Source: JAUYQR01 sp031415015
GTDB taxonomy: Bacteria; Pseudomonadota; Alphaproteobacteria; Rhodobacterales; Rhodobacteraceae
Direction of reading: 5' to 3'
Assembly (NCBI GenBank): GCA_031415015.1
Contig: JANOQT010000169.1
Span: forward strand, 1-25,691
Length of the DNA: 25,691 nt
This document shows, piece after piece, positions 6,451-14,547 of this stretch. Each line of letters begins with the position of its first letter. Position 1 is the stretch's first letter. The notes beneath the pieces were generated by a model. That model was not told where the DNA came from and made no database searches. It worked only from the letters and a program-made list of their open reading frames with translations. Position numbers and translations under genes: made by a program.

Positions 6451-8247
6451 ATGTTTCAGACCTTTGACAGCCCCGCCGCCCCCGACCAAGGTCCGCCACG
6501 CTTGGCAGCGCTTCGTCTGGCTCTGGCTGACGCAGGGTTTTCCGGATTCATCGTTCCGCGTGCCGACGCGCATCAGGGCGAATACGTCGCCGCGCGTGAT
6601 GAACGGTTGCAGTGGCTGACCGGGTTTACTGGATCGGCCGGGTTTTGCATTGTGCTGCCGGAGATGGCGGGGGTGTTCATCGACGGGCGTTACCGGACGC
6701 AGGTAAAGGCGCAGCTGGACCTTGACGCCTTCACTCCGGTGCCATGGCCGGAAACCAAGCCGGGCGATTGGATAAAAGCGAACCTGAGCGCCGGGAGGAT
6801 CGGTTTTGATCCGTGGTTGCATTCCAAGGATGAGATCGAGAAGCTTGAGTCTTTACTTGAGGGTAGCTCTGTAACCATATGCTCTACAGATAATATCGTC
6901 GATTTGATTTGGCCAGATCAGCCTGCCCCGCCGCTAGGTCGCGCTTTCGCGCACCCGACCTCTCTTGCCGGTGAGGCGAGTGCCGAAAAGCGCGGTCGGC
7001 TGGCTGAAAGCCTGCGTCTGGCGGGGCAGAAGGCCGCCGTCATCACCCTGCCCGACAGTCTCTGCTGGCTTTTGAATATCCGCGGCGCGGATGTGCCGCG
7101 CAACCCGATCCTGCACGGGTTTGCCATTCTTCACGACGACGCCCGCGTCGCCCTGTTCGCCGATCCTGCAAAGTTTGATGCGGCCACCCTCGCCCATCTT
7201 GGCCCCGACGTCAGCCTCAGCCAGCCCGATGCGTTCGTGCGTGCCTTGCGGTCCCTGACAGGCCCGGTCCGCATCGACCGCGCCAGTGCCCCTCTGGCGA
7301 TATCGCAAGAGCTTGAGGCCGCCGGGATTGCCATCGACTGGGCTGATGATCCCTGCCGCCTGCCGAAAGCCCGCAAGAACCCCACCGAAATCGCTGCTAC
7401 CCGAGAAGCCCACCTGCGCGACGGGGCGGCGATGGCGGAATTCCTGTGTTGGCTGGACGATCAGGCCCCGACGGGCAGCCTGACCGAAATCTCGGTGGTG
7501 CGCGCGCTGGAAGGGTTTCGCCGCGCCACCAACGCACTGCATGACATCAGCTTTGATACCATCAGCGGCGCAGGCCCGAATGGTGCCATCATCCACTACC
7601 GGGTGACCGAGGCGACCAACCGCACCATCCACTGCAACGAACTGCTGCTGGTCGATTCGGGGGCGCAATACATCGACGGTACCACCGACATCACCCGCAC
7701 CATCGCCATCGGTGATCCGGGAGAAGAGGCGCGGCAATGCTATACTCGCGTCCTGCAAGGCATGATCGCGATCAGCCGGTTGCGCTTTCCGCTGGGCCTT
7801 GCCGGCCGTGATCTGGATGCAATTGCGCGCTATCCGCTGTGGCTGGCGGGGCAGGATTATGATCACGGCACCGGTCACGGCGTTGGTGCGTTCCTGTCGG
7901 TGCACGAAGGCCCGCAGCGCCTGAGCCGCCTGTCCGACGTGCCCCTGGAACCCGGGATGATCCTGTCGAACGAGCCCGGGTATTACCGCGAGGGCGCCTT
8001 TGGCATCCGGCTTGAGAACCTGATCGTCGTTGAAGCTGCCCCCGCTTTGGGTGACAACCGCCCCCACCTCAGCTTTGAGACGCTGACCTTTGCCCCTTTC
8101 GACCGCCGTCTTGTCCTGGCCGCCACGCTGTCGCCCGGCGAACGCCATTGGCTGAACACCTACCACGCCACCGTGCATGAAAAACTTGCCCAGCGCGTCT
8201 CTGGCCCTACCCTTGAATGGTTGGAAAACGCTTGCGCGCCGATCTGA
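6451..8247 (+). CDS. Xaa-Pro aminopeptidase (peptidase family M24B)
   Basis: The 598-residue product is a long-form M24B metallopeptidase that removes an N-terminal residue next to proline. It has two creatinase-type N-terminal domains (from LAALRLALADAGFSGFIVPR), a pita-bread catalytic domain and a short C-terminal extension, like eukaryotic XPNPEP1. All five metal ligands are visible: D402 (LLVDSGAQY), D413 (GTTDITRT), H476 (GTGHGVG), E508 (NEPGYY) and E522 (RLENLIVV). It starts three bases after cobT and is followed seven bases later by the DUF427 gene, so these genes are probably co-transcribed. A short stretch near 6825-6915 is noticeably richer in A/T codons than the rest of the gene. 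Confidence 0.93.
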   Translation: MFQTFDSPAAPDQGPPRLAALRLALADAGFSGFIVPRADAHQGEYVAARDERLQWLTGFTGSAGFCIVLPEMAGVFIDGRYRTQVKAQLDLDAFTPVPWPETKPGDWIKANLSAGRIGFDPWLHSKDEIEKLESLLEGSSVTICSTDNIVDLIWPDQPAPPLGRAFAHPTSLAGEASAEKRGRLAESLRLAGQKAAVITLPDSLCWLLNIRGADVPRNPILHGFAILHDDARVALFADPAKFDAATLAHLGPDVSLSQPDAFVRALRSLTGPVRIDRASAPLAISQELEAAGIAIDWADDPCRLPKARKNPTEIAATREAHLRDGAAMAEFLCWLDDQAPTGSLTEISVVRALEGFRRATNALHDISFDTISGAGPNGAIIHYRVTEATNRTIHCNELLLVDSGAQYIDGTTDITRTIAIGDPGEEARQCYTRVLQGMIAISRLRFPLGLAGRDLDAIARYPLWLAGQDYDHGTGHGVGAFLSVHEGPQRLSRLSDVPLEPGMILSNEPGYYREGAFGIRLENLIVVEAAPALGDNRPHLSFETLTFAPFDRRLVLAATLSPGERHWLNTYHATVHEKLAQRVSGPTLEWLENACAPI

Positions 8248-8254
8248 GGATATT

Positions 8255-8596
8255 ATGTCCGATCATATCAAGATATCCCCCGCCGACAATCCGGTGACAG
8301 TCATGGCTGCCGACATCACGCTTGGCACCACCACGAATGCGCTTGAACTGAAGGAAGGATCCTCTTCGGTCGTGCTCTATATTCCCCGTGCAGATATCGA
8401 CATGACGAAGCTGGAAAAGACCACCCGCAGCAGCACCTGCCCGTGGAAGGGCCGGGCCAGCTATTATTCGATCCACACCGGCAGTGAGACGCTCGACAAT
8501 GCCGTCTGGTCCTATGAGACGCCGCTTGACGGAGTGAAGTCCATCGCGGGGCACCTTGCGTTTTACCCCGGCAAGGTCACGCTGACGCGGCGCTAG
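8255..8596 (+). CDS. DUF427 domain-containing protein
   Basis: The 113-residue protein matches the small DUF427 family by recalled sequence features: 'VVLYIPRADIDM...L..T...STCPWKGRASYYSI' in the middle, then AVWSYETPLDGVKSIAGHLAFYP near the C-terminus. The family is common in alphaproteobacteria and has no settled function. The ATG at 8255 has TGAGGA just upstream, and this ribosome binding site overlaps the stop of the aminopeptidase gene (seven bases between stop and start), so co-transcription is likely. Its last 20 bases overlap the 3' end of the convergent sufE gene. Confidence 0.88.
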   Translation: MSDHIKISPADNPVTVMAADITLGTTTNALELKEGSSSVVLYIPRADIDMTKLEKTTRSSTCPWKGRASYYSIHTGSETLDNAVWSYETPLDGVKSIAGHLAFYPGKVTLTRR

Positions 8597-8990
8597 CCAC
8601 CTCGCGGATCCGCTCGACCATCGCGCGCAGGCCGTTTGAGCGCTGGCTGGACAGATGCTCGTTCAGCCCCAGCCGCCCCAGTTCGGCAACCGCGTCGACG
8701 CGGCCCACTTCGGCAACCGGCAAACCACTGTAAAGCGCGTGCAGAACGGCGATCAGGCCCCGGACGATCATCGCATCACTTTCGCCCTCGAAATCGAACC
8801 TTTCGCCGCCAATGACCGGCCGCAGCCAAACCTGACTTGCGCAGCCCTGCACCTTCAGCGCGGGCACTTTGAAACTGTCATCCAAAGGCGGCATTGTCCG
8901 GCCCAATTCGATCACGTGCCGATAGCGATCTTCCCAATCGTCAAGGAATTCGAAGGTTTCGGCGATTTCTTCAAAAGCTGCGGTGGCCAT
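8577..8990 (-). CDS. sufE: SufE family cysteine desulfuration protein
   Basis: The 137-residue product belongs to the SufE/CsdE family, which accepts persulfide sulfur from the SufS cysteine desulfurase and enhances Fe-S cluster assembly in the cytoplasm. The sulfur-accepting cysteine is C50 in KVQGCASQVWL, the most conserved block of the family; the N-terminal FEFLDDWEDRYRHVIELGR and the C-terminal GLNEHLSSQRSNGLRAMVERI are also characteristic. The ATG at 8990 has GGAG six bases upstream; the frame extends further upstream without family features. No other suf genes are in the window, so it is a stand-alone copy. Confidence 0.93.
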   Translation of the reverse strand: MATAAFEEIAETFEFLDDWEDRYRHVIELGRTMPPLDDSFKVPALKVQGCASQVWLRPVIGGERFDFEGESDAMIVRGLIAVLHALYSGLPVAEVGRVDAVAELGRLGLNEHLSSQRSNGLRAMVERIREVASAASA

Positions 8991-9129
8991 GGGACACTCC
9001 GGTGCGGTCACCAGTGAGGTAAGCCTGCACCCCGTAAAGGTCCAGCCCGCAACAGCGCTTTTCAAATGCGGCATCATCGGCTACCCAAGGGAAGCCGTCC
9101 GAGGAACCATGCCCCAAGGAATTACCGTG

Positions 9130-9585
9130 ATGCCCGCTCGTCCCCTTGCCCTTCTGACATTGTGCCTTGTGCTGGCGGGCTGCGGAGGCCTGCGGGACAG
9201 CAAGCTGAACCCGTTCAACTGGTTCGGCAAATCGCAACCGCGCGAGACCATCGTGCTGCAGGAAAAGCCCGGCGATCCGCGCCCTCTGGTCGACGACGTC
9301 CTGTCCATGACGGTCGAGCCGATGCCCGGCGGTGCCATCGTGCGCGCGACGGGGCAGACGCCGACGCAAGGTTGGTGGAAGGCGGAACTTGTGCCGTTAC
9401 CTGTCGATGAAAGCGGAACATTGGTTTATGAGTTCCGCCTGCTGCCGCCGATCACGCGCACCGATGTGAATACCCCGCAATCGCGGCAGGTCACGGTGGG
9501 CATCTTCGTTTCTGATTACAAACTTGAAGGCCTGCGCGAGATCGTGGTGCAGGGTGCCAGCAACGCCCGCGCAGCGCGGCGATAA
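9130..9585 (+). CDS. Predicted lipoprotein, function unknown
   Basis: The 151-residue product begins with a lipoprotein signal: a hydrophobic stretch (LALLTLCLVLAGC) ending in a lipobox LAG|C with the acylated cysteine at residue 18. The mature part has short hydrophobic and charged segments (NPFNWFGKS, GGAIVRATGQTPTQGWWKAEL, QVTVGIFVSDYKL) that suggest a small beta-sandwich, possibly in the periplasm or on the outer membrane. I recognise no named family. I prefer the ATG at 9130 because AAGGA lies nine bases upstream; an in-frame ATG at 9109 would add seven residues before the signal and has a ribosome site only three bases away. It runs convergently toward rnd. Confidence 0.8.
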   Translation: MPARPLALLTLCLVLAGCGGLRDSKLNPFNWFGKSQPRETIVLQEKPGDPRPLVDDVLSMTVEPMPGGAIVRATGQTPTQGWWKAELVPLPVDESGTLVYEFRLLPPITRTDVNTPQSRQVTVGIFVSDYKLEGLREIVVQGASNARAARR

Positions 9586-9638
9586 GGTACCGTCCGAAAG
9601 ATTCGCGGCATCTTATGTAAGCTATTCAATGACTTATG

Positions 9639-10793
9639 TTAAAGCTGTACGACCCGGACTTCATTTCCCTTGGCCGACAGAGCGATCTCGCCCTTGCACA
9701 GCCGGATCGCATCTTCGCCAAAGGCCTCGCGCCGCCACCCGGTCAACGCGTCCATGTTCCGCTCGCCCGCCGCAATCGCATCAAGATCCGCGCTGGACGC
9801 AATCAGCCTTGGTGCGACCCCCAGCGACTCTGACTTGGCCTTCAACAGCACGCGCAGAAGATCGGCCAGGGCCGGGTTGACCTGCATCTGTTCGCGCGAG
9901 GGATCGACCTTCGGCATATCCTCGGCGCGCATCTCCAGGCCTGCCTTCACCGCTGCCAGAATTCCATCCGCAATTTCGGGCTTGCGCCCTTCGCGCATCA
10001 ACAGGCGCGAGCGGCCCAGTTCTTCGGCACTGGTCGGCCGGGTTGAGGCCAGCTCCAGCAACGCGTCATCCTTCATCACCCGGCTGCGCGGCACGTTCTG
10101 GCCTTGCGCATAGGTTTCGCGGAACCGCGCCAGGGCTTTCACCACCGCAAGAAACCGGCCGCTGGTGGTGCGCGTCTTGATCCGCAACCAAGCCTCGTCC
10201 GGCTCGATGGTGTAGGTGGCCGGATCGGTCAGTACGGCCAGCTCTTCTTCAACCCAAGCTGCCCGGCCATTCTTGGCGAGCTGCGCCGCAAGCCATTCGT
10301 ATATCACCCGCAGATGCGTCACATCGGCCAGCGCATAATCCTTTTGCGCGTCGCTGAGCGGCCTGCGTGACCAATCGGTAAAGCGCGAGGTCTTGTCGAG
10401 GTTTTCCTTGGCGATCTTCTTGACCAGCGTCTCGTAGCCCACCTGCTCGCCAAAGCCGCAGACCATGGCTGCGATCTGAGTGTCGAACAGCGGTTTTGGA
10501 AACACCCGGCCTTCGACGAAGAAAATCTCAAGATCCTGCCGGGCAGCGTGGAACACCTTCACCGTCGCCTCGTGCCGGAAAAGATCGTAGAGCGGTTCCA
10601 TCGACATGGCGTGCCCCTCGATCGGGTCCACCAGCACCGCTTCGCCGTCGCCGGGCAGCGCCATCTGGATCAGGCACAGCTTTGACCAATAGGTCCGCTC
10701 GCGCAGAAACTCGGTGTCAATAGTAACGAAAGGGTGGGCCTTGGCTGCCTCGCAGTAAGCTGCGAGGTCTTCGGTCGTGGTGATCGTGCGCAT
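9639..10793 (-). CDS. rnd: Ribonuclease D
   Basis: The 384-residue product is a DEDDy 3'-5' exoribonuclease that trims tRNA and other stable RNA precursors. The exonuclease motifs are D26-x-E28 (TIDTEFLRE), D87 (FHAARQDLEIFF), and Y153-x3-D157 (YALADVTHLRVIY). An HRDC domain follows (about residues 205-285, FLAVVKALARFRETYA and onward) and then the C-terminal helical region found in bacterial RNase D. I chose the ATG at 10793 because AAAGG lies six bases upstream; the in-frame ATG at 10799 overlaps that site and would add only two residues. It is downstream of the phosphatase-family gene on the same strand, about 95 bases away. Confidence 0.94.
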   Translation of the reverse strand: MRTITTTEDLAAYCEAAKAHPFVTIDTEFLRERTYWSKLCLIQMALPGDGEAVLVDPIEGHAMSMEPLYDLFRHEATVKVFHAARQDLEIFFVEGRVFPKPLFDTQIAAMVCGFGEQVGYETLVKKIAKENLDKTSRFTDWSRRPLSDAQKDYALADVTHLRVIYEWLAAQLAKNGRAAWVEEELAVLTDPATYTIEPDEAWLRIKTRTTSGRFLAVVKALARFRETYAQGQNVPRSRVMKDDALLELASTRPTSAEELGRSRLLMREGRKPEIADGILAAVKAGLEMRAEDMPKVDPSREQMQVNPALADLLRVLLKAKSESLGVAPRLIASSADLDAIAAGERNMDALTGWRREAFGEDAIRLCKGEIALSAKGNEVRVVQL

Positions 10794-10888
10794 GGCCATC
10801 CTTTCAACGTCGCGGGGTCATCCCGCCATGAGGTGATCTGCTATAGGCCTCGGAGGGCGCCTTGAAAAGACCCTCGCCGCATCGACGC

Positions 10889-11761
10889 TTACAAGGCGAA
10901 ACGCACGACCACACCCCGGTGATCCGATCCGAGCAAACCGCGCAATTCCGTCTGTCCGCCCGCAGGGACCAGCGCGTGGTCGATTGGCAGGACCAGCAGC
11001 GGCCCGAAGCTGGGCAGCGTGCCATGCACAGGCCGCGCCAGACGGCTGCCAGCGGCCTCGGCGATCCGTCCCACGGCGCGCGACCATGGCACCGCGTTGA
11101 AATCGCCTGCCAGAACCACTGGCCCTTCCAACGCCTCCAACACCGGCAACACTTTGTCCAAATGGGTGGCCTGCTCATACGGCCAAGGCCAGCTCAGATG
11201 CAGCGCCACCAGCCAGACCTTGCCCTTCGGGGTCTGGGCCTGCAAGGCGGCCAGCCCACGGGCACAGGTCTCGGTTCCGGCCACGACCGGCCAGCGCGTG
11301 GCCACAGCGACGCCGCCCACCGCGCGAAAGGGGCACCAGACCTGCCCCGGCAAGGTGTCTGCCAACGCGGCCAGCATCGCCCGGTTCGCCTGCATCACCT
11401 CTTGCAAGGTCAGCACATCCGGGGCGGTGGCGCGGATATCTGCCTCCAGTCCCGCCAGATCATCGTTCCGAAACAGCATGTTCTTCTGGTACAGCGTCCA
11501 GTCGCCCACCACCCCGGCTGTCTGGTAACTCAGCGCCAGCGGCACCCCCGCCGTCAGCGCCAACGCCAGCCCAAGACCACCCAGCCGCCACGTTCCATGC
11601 GCAAGGCACCCCAACGCGGCCATCGCCAGAACCGCCGCGCCTTGCGCCCTGAAGACCGCGAAACTGTCGCCCGAAGGATGCAGCCACCCAAGGTACCCTG
11701 CAGCCAGCAAAGCCATCAGCGCCACGGTACTGGCCTCAAACACCCATTTCAACAAGCGCAT
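10889..11761 (-). CDS. Membrane-anchored endonuclease/exonuclease/phosphatase family protein
   Basis: The 290-residue product has hydrophobic N-terminal segments (about residues 5-20, 33-48 and 54-72) that can form two or three membrane helices, then an EEP-fold catalytic domain. The domain motifs are LTLQEV (metal-binding Glu), VVLAGDFNAVPWSRAV (catalytic Asp-Asn), VLPIDHALV and GSDHRGVVV (catalytic Asp-His). The fold hydrolyses phosphodiesters in DNA, RNA, lipids or nucleotides; the substrate cannot be told from sequence. The membrane anchor suggests the domain faces the periplasm. I chose the ATG at 11761 because AGAGG lies six bases upstream and the hydrophobic N-terminus follows directly; upstream sequence in this frame looks non-coding. 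Confidence 0.82.
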   Translation of the reverse strand: MRLLKWVFEASTVALMALLAAGYLGWLHPSGDSFAVFRAQGAAVLAMAALGCLAHGTWRLGGLGLALALTAGVPLALSYQTAGVVGDWTLYQKNMLFRNDDLAGLEADIRATAPDVLTLQEVMQANRAMLAALADTLPGQVWCPFRAVGGVAVATRWPVVAGTETCARGLAALQAQTPKGKVWLVALHLSWPWPYEQATHLDKVLPVLEALEGPVVLAGDFNAVPWSRAVGRIAEAAGSRLARPVHGTLPSFGPLLVLPIDHALVPAGGQTELRGLLGSDHRGVVVRFAL

Positions 11762-11828
11762 CTGCGGCCTCTTTGCTGTCCGGCACCTACATCCGCCCAG
11801 CCTCTCGCTTGCGCAAGGTCGGCAGACC

Positions 11829-12125
11829 CTACCCGTCCGGCAACCGGGCGACCAAAGCGCGCAGTTGCCGCCGCGCATCCGGCCCCGACCGGCGCACCGC
11901 TGCGGCAATCTCGGCGGTTGCGAACCTGTCCCAGAAGGCCAGCGTCTGGGTCTGCAAGTCCGCCTTATTCTTGAAATGACTGTAGAGCGCCCCCTTCATC
12001 GTCCCCACCTCGCGCTCCAGCGTTTCGATCTTCAGCGCGCCTGCGCCGCCCCGCACCAAGGCACGATATCCGGGCAGCACCCAGTCCGCCCCAACCGCAC
12101 CTTGCCCAACGTCTGCATGCGACAA
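11829..12125 (-). pseudogene. TetR/AcrR-type regulator, truncated after the DNA-binding domain
   Basis: The 98-codon frame encodes the N-terminal helix-turn-helix of a TetR-family repressor: YRALVRGGAGALKIETLERE, then GTMKGALYSHFKNKADL, the recognition-helix region with the typical 'K-G-x-x-Y-x-H-F-x-x-K' pattern. TetR proteins usually have about 190 residues; this frame stops at about half that, early in the ligand-binding domain, and the membrane phosphatase gene begins about 67 bases later. No ATG lies in a suitable place; the frame starts only from TTG at 12125. The missing C-terminal half and poor start suggest a decayed gene. A frameshift near 11830 is possible, but the other frames there add little that looks like a TetR domain. 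Confidence 0.6.
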
Positions 12126-12139
12126 GCATAGGCACCCGA

Positions 12140-12526
12140 ATGGACCGGTACGGGCCTAAGAACCTCTGGCTACTCGCCTCGGTCATCGCCCTGCGGCTTC
12201 TGAACATTGTCCACATCTGTCCCCGCGGGCGCGACGTCCACCGTCCCACGGTTGCCTCTACATGGCCTGCACCGGCCAAGGCGATCTGCTCCTTCGCCTG
12301 CCAGTTTACTGCCATGCTGATGCTGTTTGCCGGTTTGGCCCTCGTTCTTGCCGCCATGTTCCCCGACCGGGTGCCGGAGCTTGCCGCTTTGCCGCTGGTC
12401 CTCACAGCATCGACCGCCATTCTGGTCATCTTTTATGGGCTTAAGCGACGTGGCACGCTGACCATCCTGCCGCACCGGGCTGCTTTCCCTGCGATCACCC
12501 TGATCGGTGTCATCGGCCTTTTCTGA
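12140..12526 (+). CDS. Possible small integral membrane protein
   Basis: A 128-codon frame starts at ATG 12140. It has up to four hydrophobic segments: residues 9-27, 57-75 (AMLMLFAGLALVLAAMF), 80-100 (LAALPLVLTASTAILVIFYGL) and 114-127 (FPAITLIGVIGLF). Between the first two is a cysteine-containing loop (CPRG...CSFACQ). I recognise no family. The hydrophobic pattern is unlikely to arise by chance in all four places, but there is no convincing ribosome site, and its start lies only 15 bases from the TetR fragment, leaving no room for separate promoters. A later start at Met59 (12314) is possible. It ends 63 bases before purB and may be co-transcribed with it. Confidence 0.4.
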   Translation: MDRYGPKNLWLLASVIALRLLNIVHICPRGRDVHRPTVASTWPAPAKAICSFACQFTAMLMLFAGLALVLAAMFPDRVPELAALPLVLTASTAILVIFYGLKRRGTLTILPHRAAFPAITLIGVIGLF

Positions 12527-12589
12527 GCCTTGCACCCCTTCGCCCTGCGGTCTAAGGGGTCGGCAACATCCGCCAGACAGAGGCCAGAC

Positions 12590-13894
12590 ATGATCCCCCG
12601 CTATTCCCGCCCCGAAATGGTCGCCCTCTGGTCCGCCGAGACGAAATACCGCATCTGGTTCGAGATCGAAGCCCATGCCTGCGACGCGCTGGCCGCCCTT
12701 GGCGTGATCCCCGAGGCCAATGCCAAAGCCATCTGGCGCGCCAAGGACGTGACCTTCGACGTGGCACGGATTGACGAAATCGAAGCTGTGACCAAACACG
12801 ACGTCATCGCTTTTCTGACCCACCTTGCCGAACATATCGGGGCCGAAGACGCCCGCTTCGTGCATCAGGGCATGACCTCGTCGGACGTGCTGGACACCAC
12901 GCTGAATATCCAGCTGGTCCGCGCCACCGACTTGCTGCTGGTGGGCCTTGACCGCGTCCTCGCCGCGCTGAAAACCCGTGCGCATGAGCACAAGGACACC
13001 GTCCGCATCGGCCGCAGCCACGGCATCCACGCAGAACCTACCACCATGGGCCTGACCTTCGCGCGCTTTTACGCCGAAATGGCCCGCAACCGCGCCCGCC
13101 TGGTGAACGCCCGGGCCGAGATTGCCACCGGTGCCATTTCTGGCGCTGTGGGCACGTTCGCCAACATCGACCCGCGCGTTGAGGAACATGTCTGCAAGGC
13201 CCTCGGCTTGACGCCCGAGACGATCTCCACGCAAGTGATCCCCCGCGACCGCCACGCCATGTTCTTCGCCACCTTGGGCGTGATCGCGTCGGGCATCGAG
13301 AACATCGCCATCGAGATCCGCCACATGCAGCGCACCGAGGTGCTGGAGGCGGAGGAGTTCTTCTCGCCCGGCCAGAAGGGCAGCAGTGCCATGCCACACA
13401 AGCGCAACCCGGTGCTCAGCGAAAACCTCACTGGGCTTGCACGGCTTGTCCGCATGTCCGTCGTGCCCGCCATGGAAAACGTGGCGCTTTGGCATGAACG
13501 TGACATCAGCCATTCCAGCGTCGAACGGGCCATCGGGCCCGATACCACCATTACGCTGGATTTCGCCCTGCACCGTCTGGCCGGGCTGGTTGAAAAGCTG
13601 GTGATTTACCCCGACAACATGCTGAAGAACATGAACAAGTTCCGAGGTCTGGTGATGAGCCAGCGCGTCCTTCTTGCCTTGACCCAAGCCGGTGTCAGCC
13701 GCGAAGACAGCTACCGTCTGGTGCAAAGAAACGCGATGAAGGTCTGGGAACAGGGCGCAGATTTCAAGACCGAACTTCTGGCTGACCCCGAAGTTACCGC
13801 CGCCCTGACCGCGGCGGAGATCGAGGAAAAGTTCGACCTGGCCTACCACACCAAACACGTCGATACGATTTTTGCCCGCGTTTTCGGCGCATAA
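12590..13894 (+). CDS. purB: Adenylosuccinate lyase
   Basis: The 434-residue product catalyses two steps of purine synthesis: release of fumarate from SAICAR, and from adenylosuccinate to give AMP. The fumarase/aspartase superfamily signature is GSSAMPHKRNP (264-274), on the flexible loop that carries the catalytic serine. Other conserved blocks are TSSDVLDTTL, the catalytic-histidine region GRSHGIHAEPTTMGL and WHERDISHSSVER. The N-terminus MIPRYSRPEMVALWSAETKY is the standard bacterial PurB start, and AGAGG lies six bases before the chosen ATG. Length is normal for the family. The two secreted-protein genes downstream begin after a 94-base gap and probably have their own promoter. Confidence 0.97.
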   Translation: MIPRYSRPEMVALWSAETKYRIWFEIEAHACDALAALGVIPEANAKAIWRAKDVTFDVARIDEIEAVTKHDVIAFLTHLAEHIGAEDARFVHQGMTSSDVLDTTLNIQLVRATDLLLVGLDRVLAALKTRAHEHKDTVRIGRSHGIHAEPTTMGLTFARFYAEMARNRARLVNARAEIATGAISGAVGTFANIDPRVEEHVCKALGLTPETISTQVIPRDRHAMFFATLGVIASGIENIAIEIRHMQRTEVLEAEEFFSPGQKGSSAMPHKRNPVLSENLTGLARLVRMSVVPAMENVALWHERDISHSSVERAIGPDTTITLDFALHRLAGLVEKLVIYPDNMLKNMNKFRGLVMSQRVLLALTQAGVSREDSYRLVQRNAMKVWEQGADFKTELLADPEVTAALTAAEIEEKFDLAYHTKHVDTIFARVFGA

Positions 13895-13934
13895 CGGATC
13901 TGTGACCGTCCGCCACACACGCCGCGCAACTTTG

Positions 13935-13963
13935 TTGCCTTGAAACCGCGCGGGCCATGCTAT
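13935..13963 (+). promoter_or_regulatory. Possible sigma-70-type promoter for the TPR secreted protein
   Basis: TTGCCT (13935-13940) is followed after 17 bases by TGCTAT (13958-13963). The -35 match is good and the -10 match is weak, in the gap between purB and the next start at 13989. This is a by-eye assignment. Confidence 0.25.
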
Positions 13964-13988
13964 TTTTCTCCTAACACGGGAGAATTGT

Positions 13989-14522
13989 ATGCGTCTGATC
14001 CTTGCTGCCAGCCTCGCCTTCCTGCCCTTCGCCGCTTTTGCTGCGGGCAGCGATGACACCGAACCGCCGACGCCCACTGAAACCACGACGGAATGCGAAA
14101 AGGGTCAGGTCTGGGACGAGAAAACCAAGGCCTGCGTCACCGCCGAAGACAGCAGCCTGAACGACGACCAGCGCTTCAACGCCACCCGGGAACTGGCTTA
14201 CGCGGGTCGCTACGATGAAGCACTTGCCATGCTTGATACAATGACCGAGGGCGACACCGCCCGGGTCATGACCTACCGGGGCTTTGCCTTGCGCAAGTCC
14301 GGCAAGATCCAAGACGGCATCGCCGCCTATGAACAGGCCATTGCGCTGGACCCCGCCAACATCCTTGCACGCAGCTATTACGGCCAGCTTCTGGTCGAAA
14401 TGAACGAACTTGACCGCGCCCGCAGCCAGCTTGCCAGCATCCGCGCAACGGGCGGCACCGGCACTTGGGCCGAACGCTCGCTGGCTACGGCGATCAAGAC
14501 CGGCGTGACCTATACCTACTGA
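13989..14522 (+). CDS. Secreted tetratricopeptide-repeat protein
   Basis: The 177-residue product has a Sec signal peptide (hydrophobic LILAASLAFLPFAAFA, cleavage near residue 19). A Thr/Pro/Glu-rich linker (22-35) leads to a short cysteine motif C36-EKGQVWDEKTKA-C49-V, and then two or three TPR units (about 62-165). The TPR character shows in ATRELAYAGRYDEALAMLD, TYRGFALRKSGKIQDGIAAY and ARSYYGQLLVEMNELDRARS. TPRs bind other proteins, so a periplasmic scaffolding role is plausible. GGGAG lies seven bases before the ATG. The next gene, 25 bases downstream, encodes a mini-protein with the same cysteine motif, so the two are probably one operon with related function. Confidence 0.85.
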   Translation: MRLILAASLAFLPFAAFAAGSDDTEPPTPTETTTECEKGQVWDEKTKACVTAEDSSLNDDQRFNATRELAYAGRYDEALAMLDTMTEGDTARVMTYRGFALRKSGKIQDGIAAYEQAIALDPANILARSYYGQLLVEMNELDRARSQLASIRATGGTGTWAERSLATAIKTGVTYTY

Positions 14523-14547
14523 ACCGCACCCCAAAAGAGGACGCACC

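Noticed and set aside
6934..8178. Minus-strand open frame of about 410 codons opposite the aminopeptidase gene
   Set aside because: Shadow of the M24B gene with all metal ligands in place on the plus strand.
9612..9646. Imperfect direct repeat CTTATGTAAGCT / CTTATGTTAAAGCT near the rnd stop
   Set aside because: Short, imperfect and partly within the rnd coding end; no terminator or operator structure could be supported.
12170..14086. Minus-strand open frame of over 600 codons opposite purB and the TPR gene
   Set aside because: Antisense shadow of purB; it crosses several gene borders and shows no motif.
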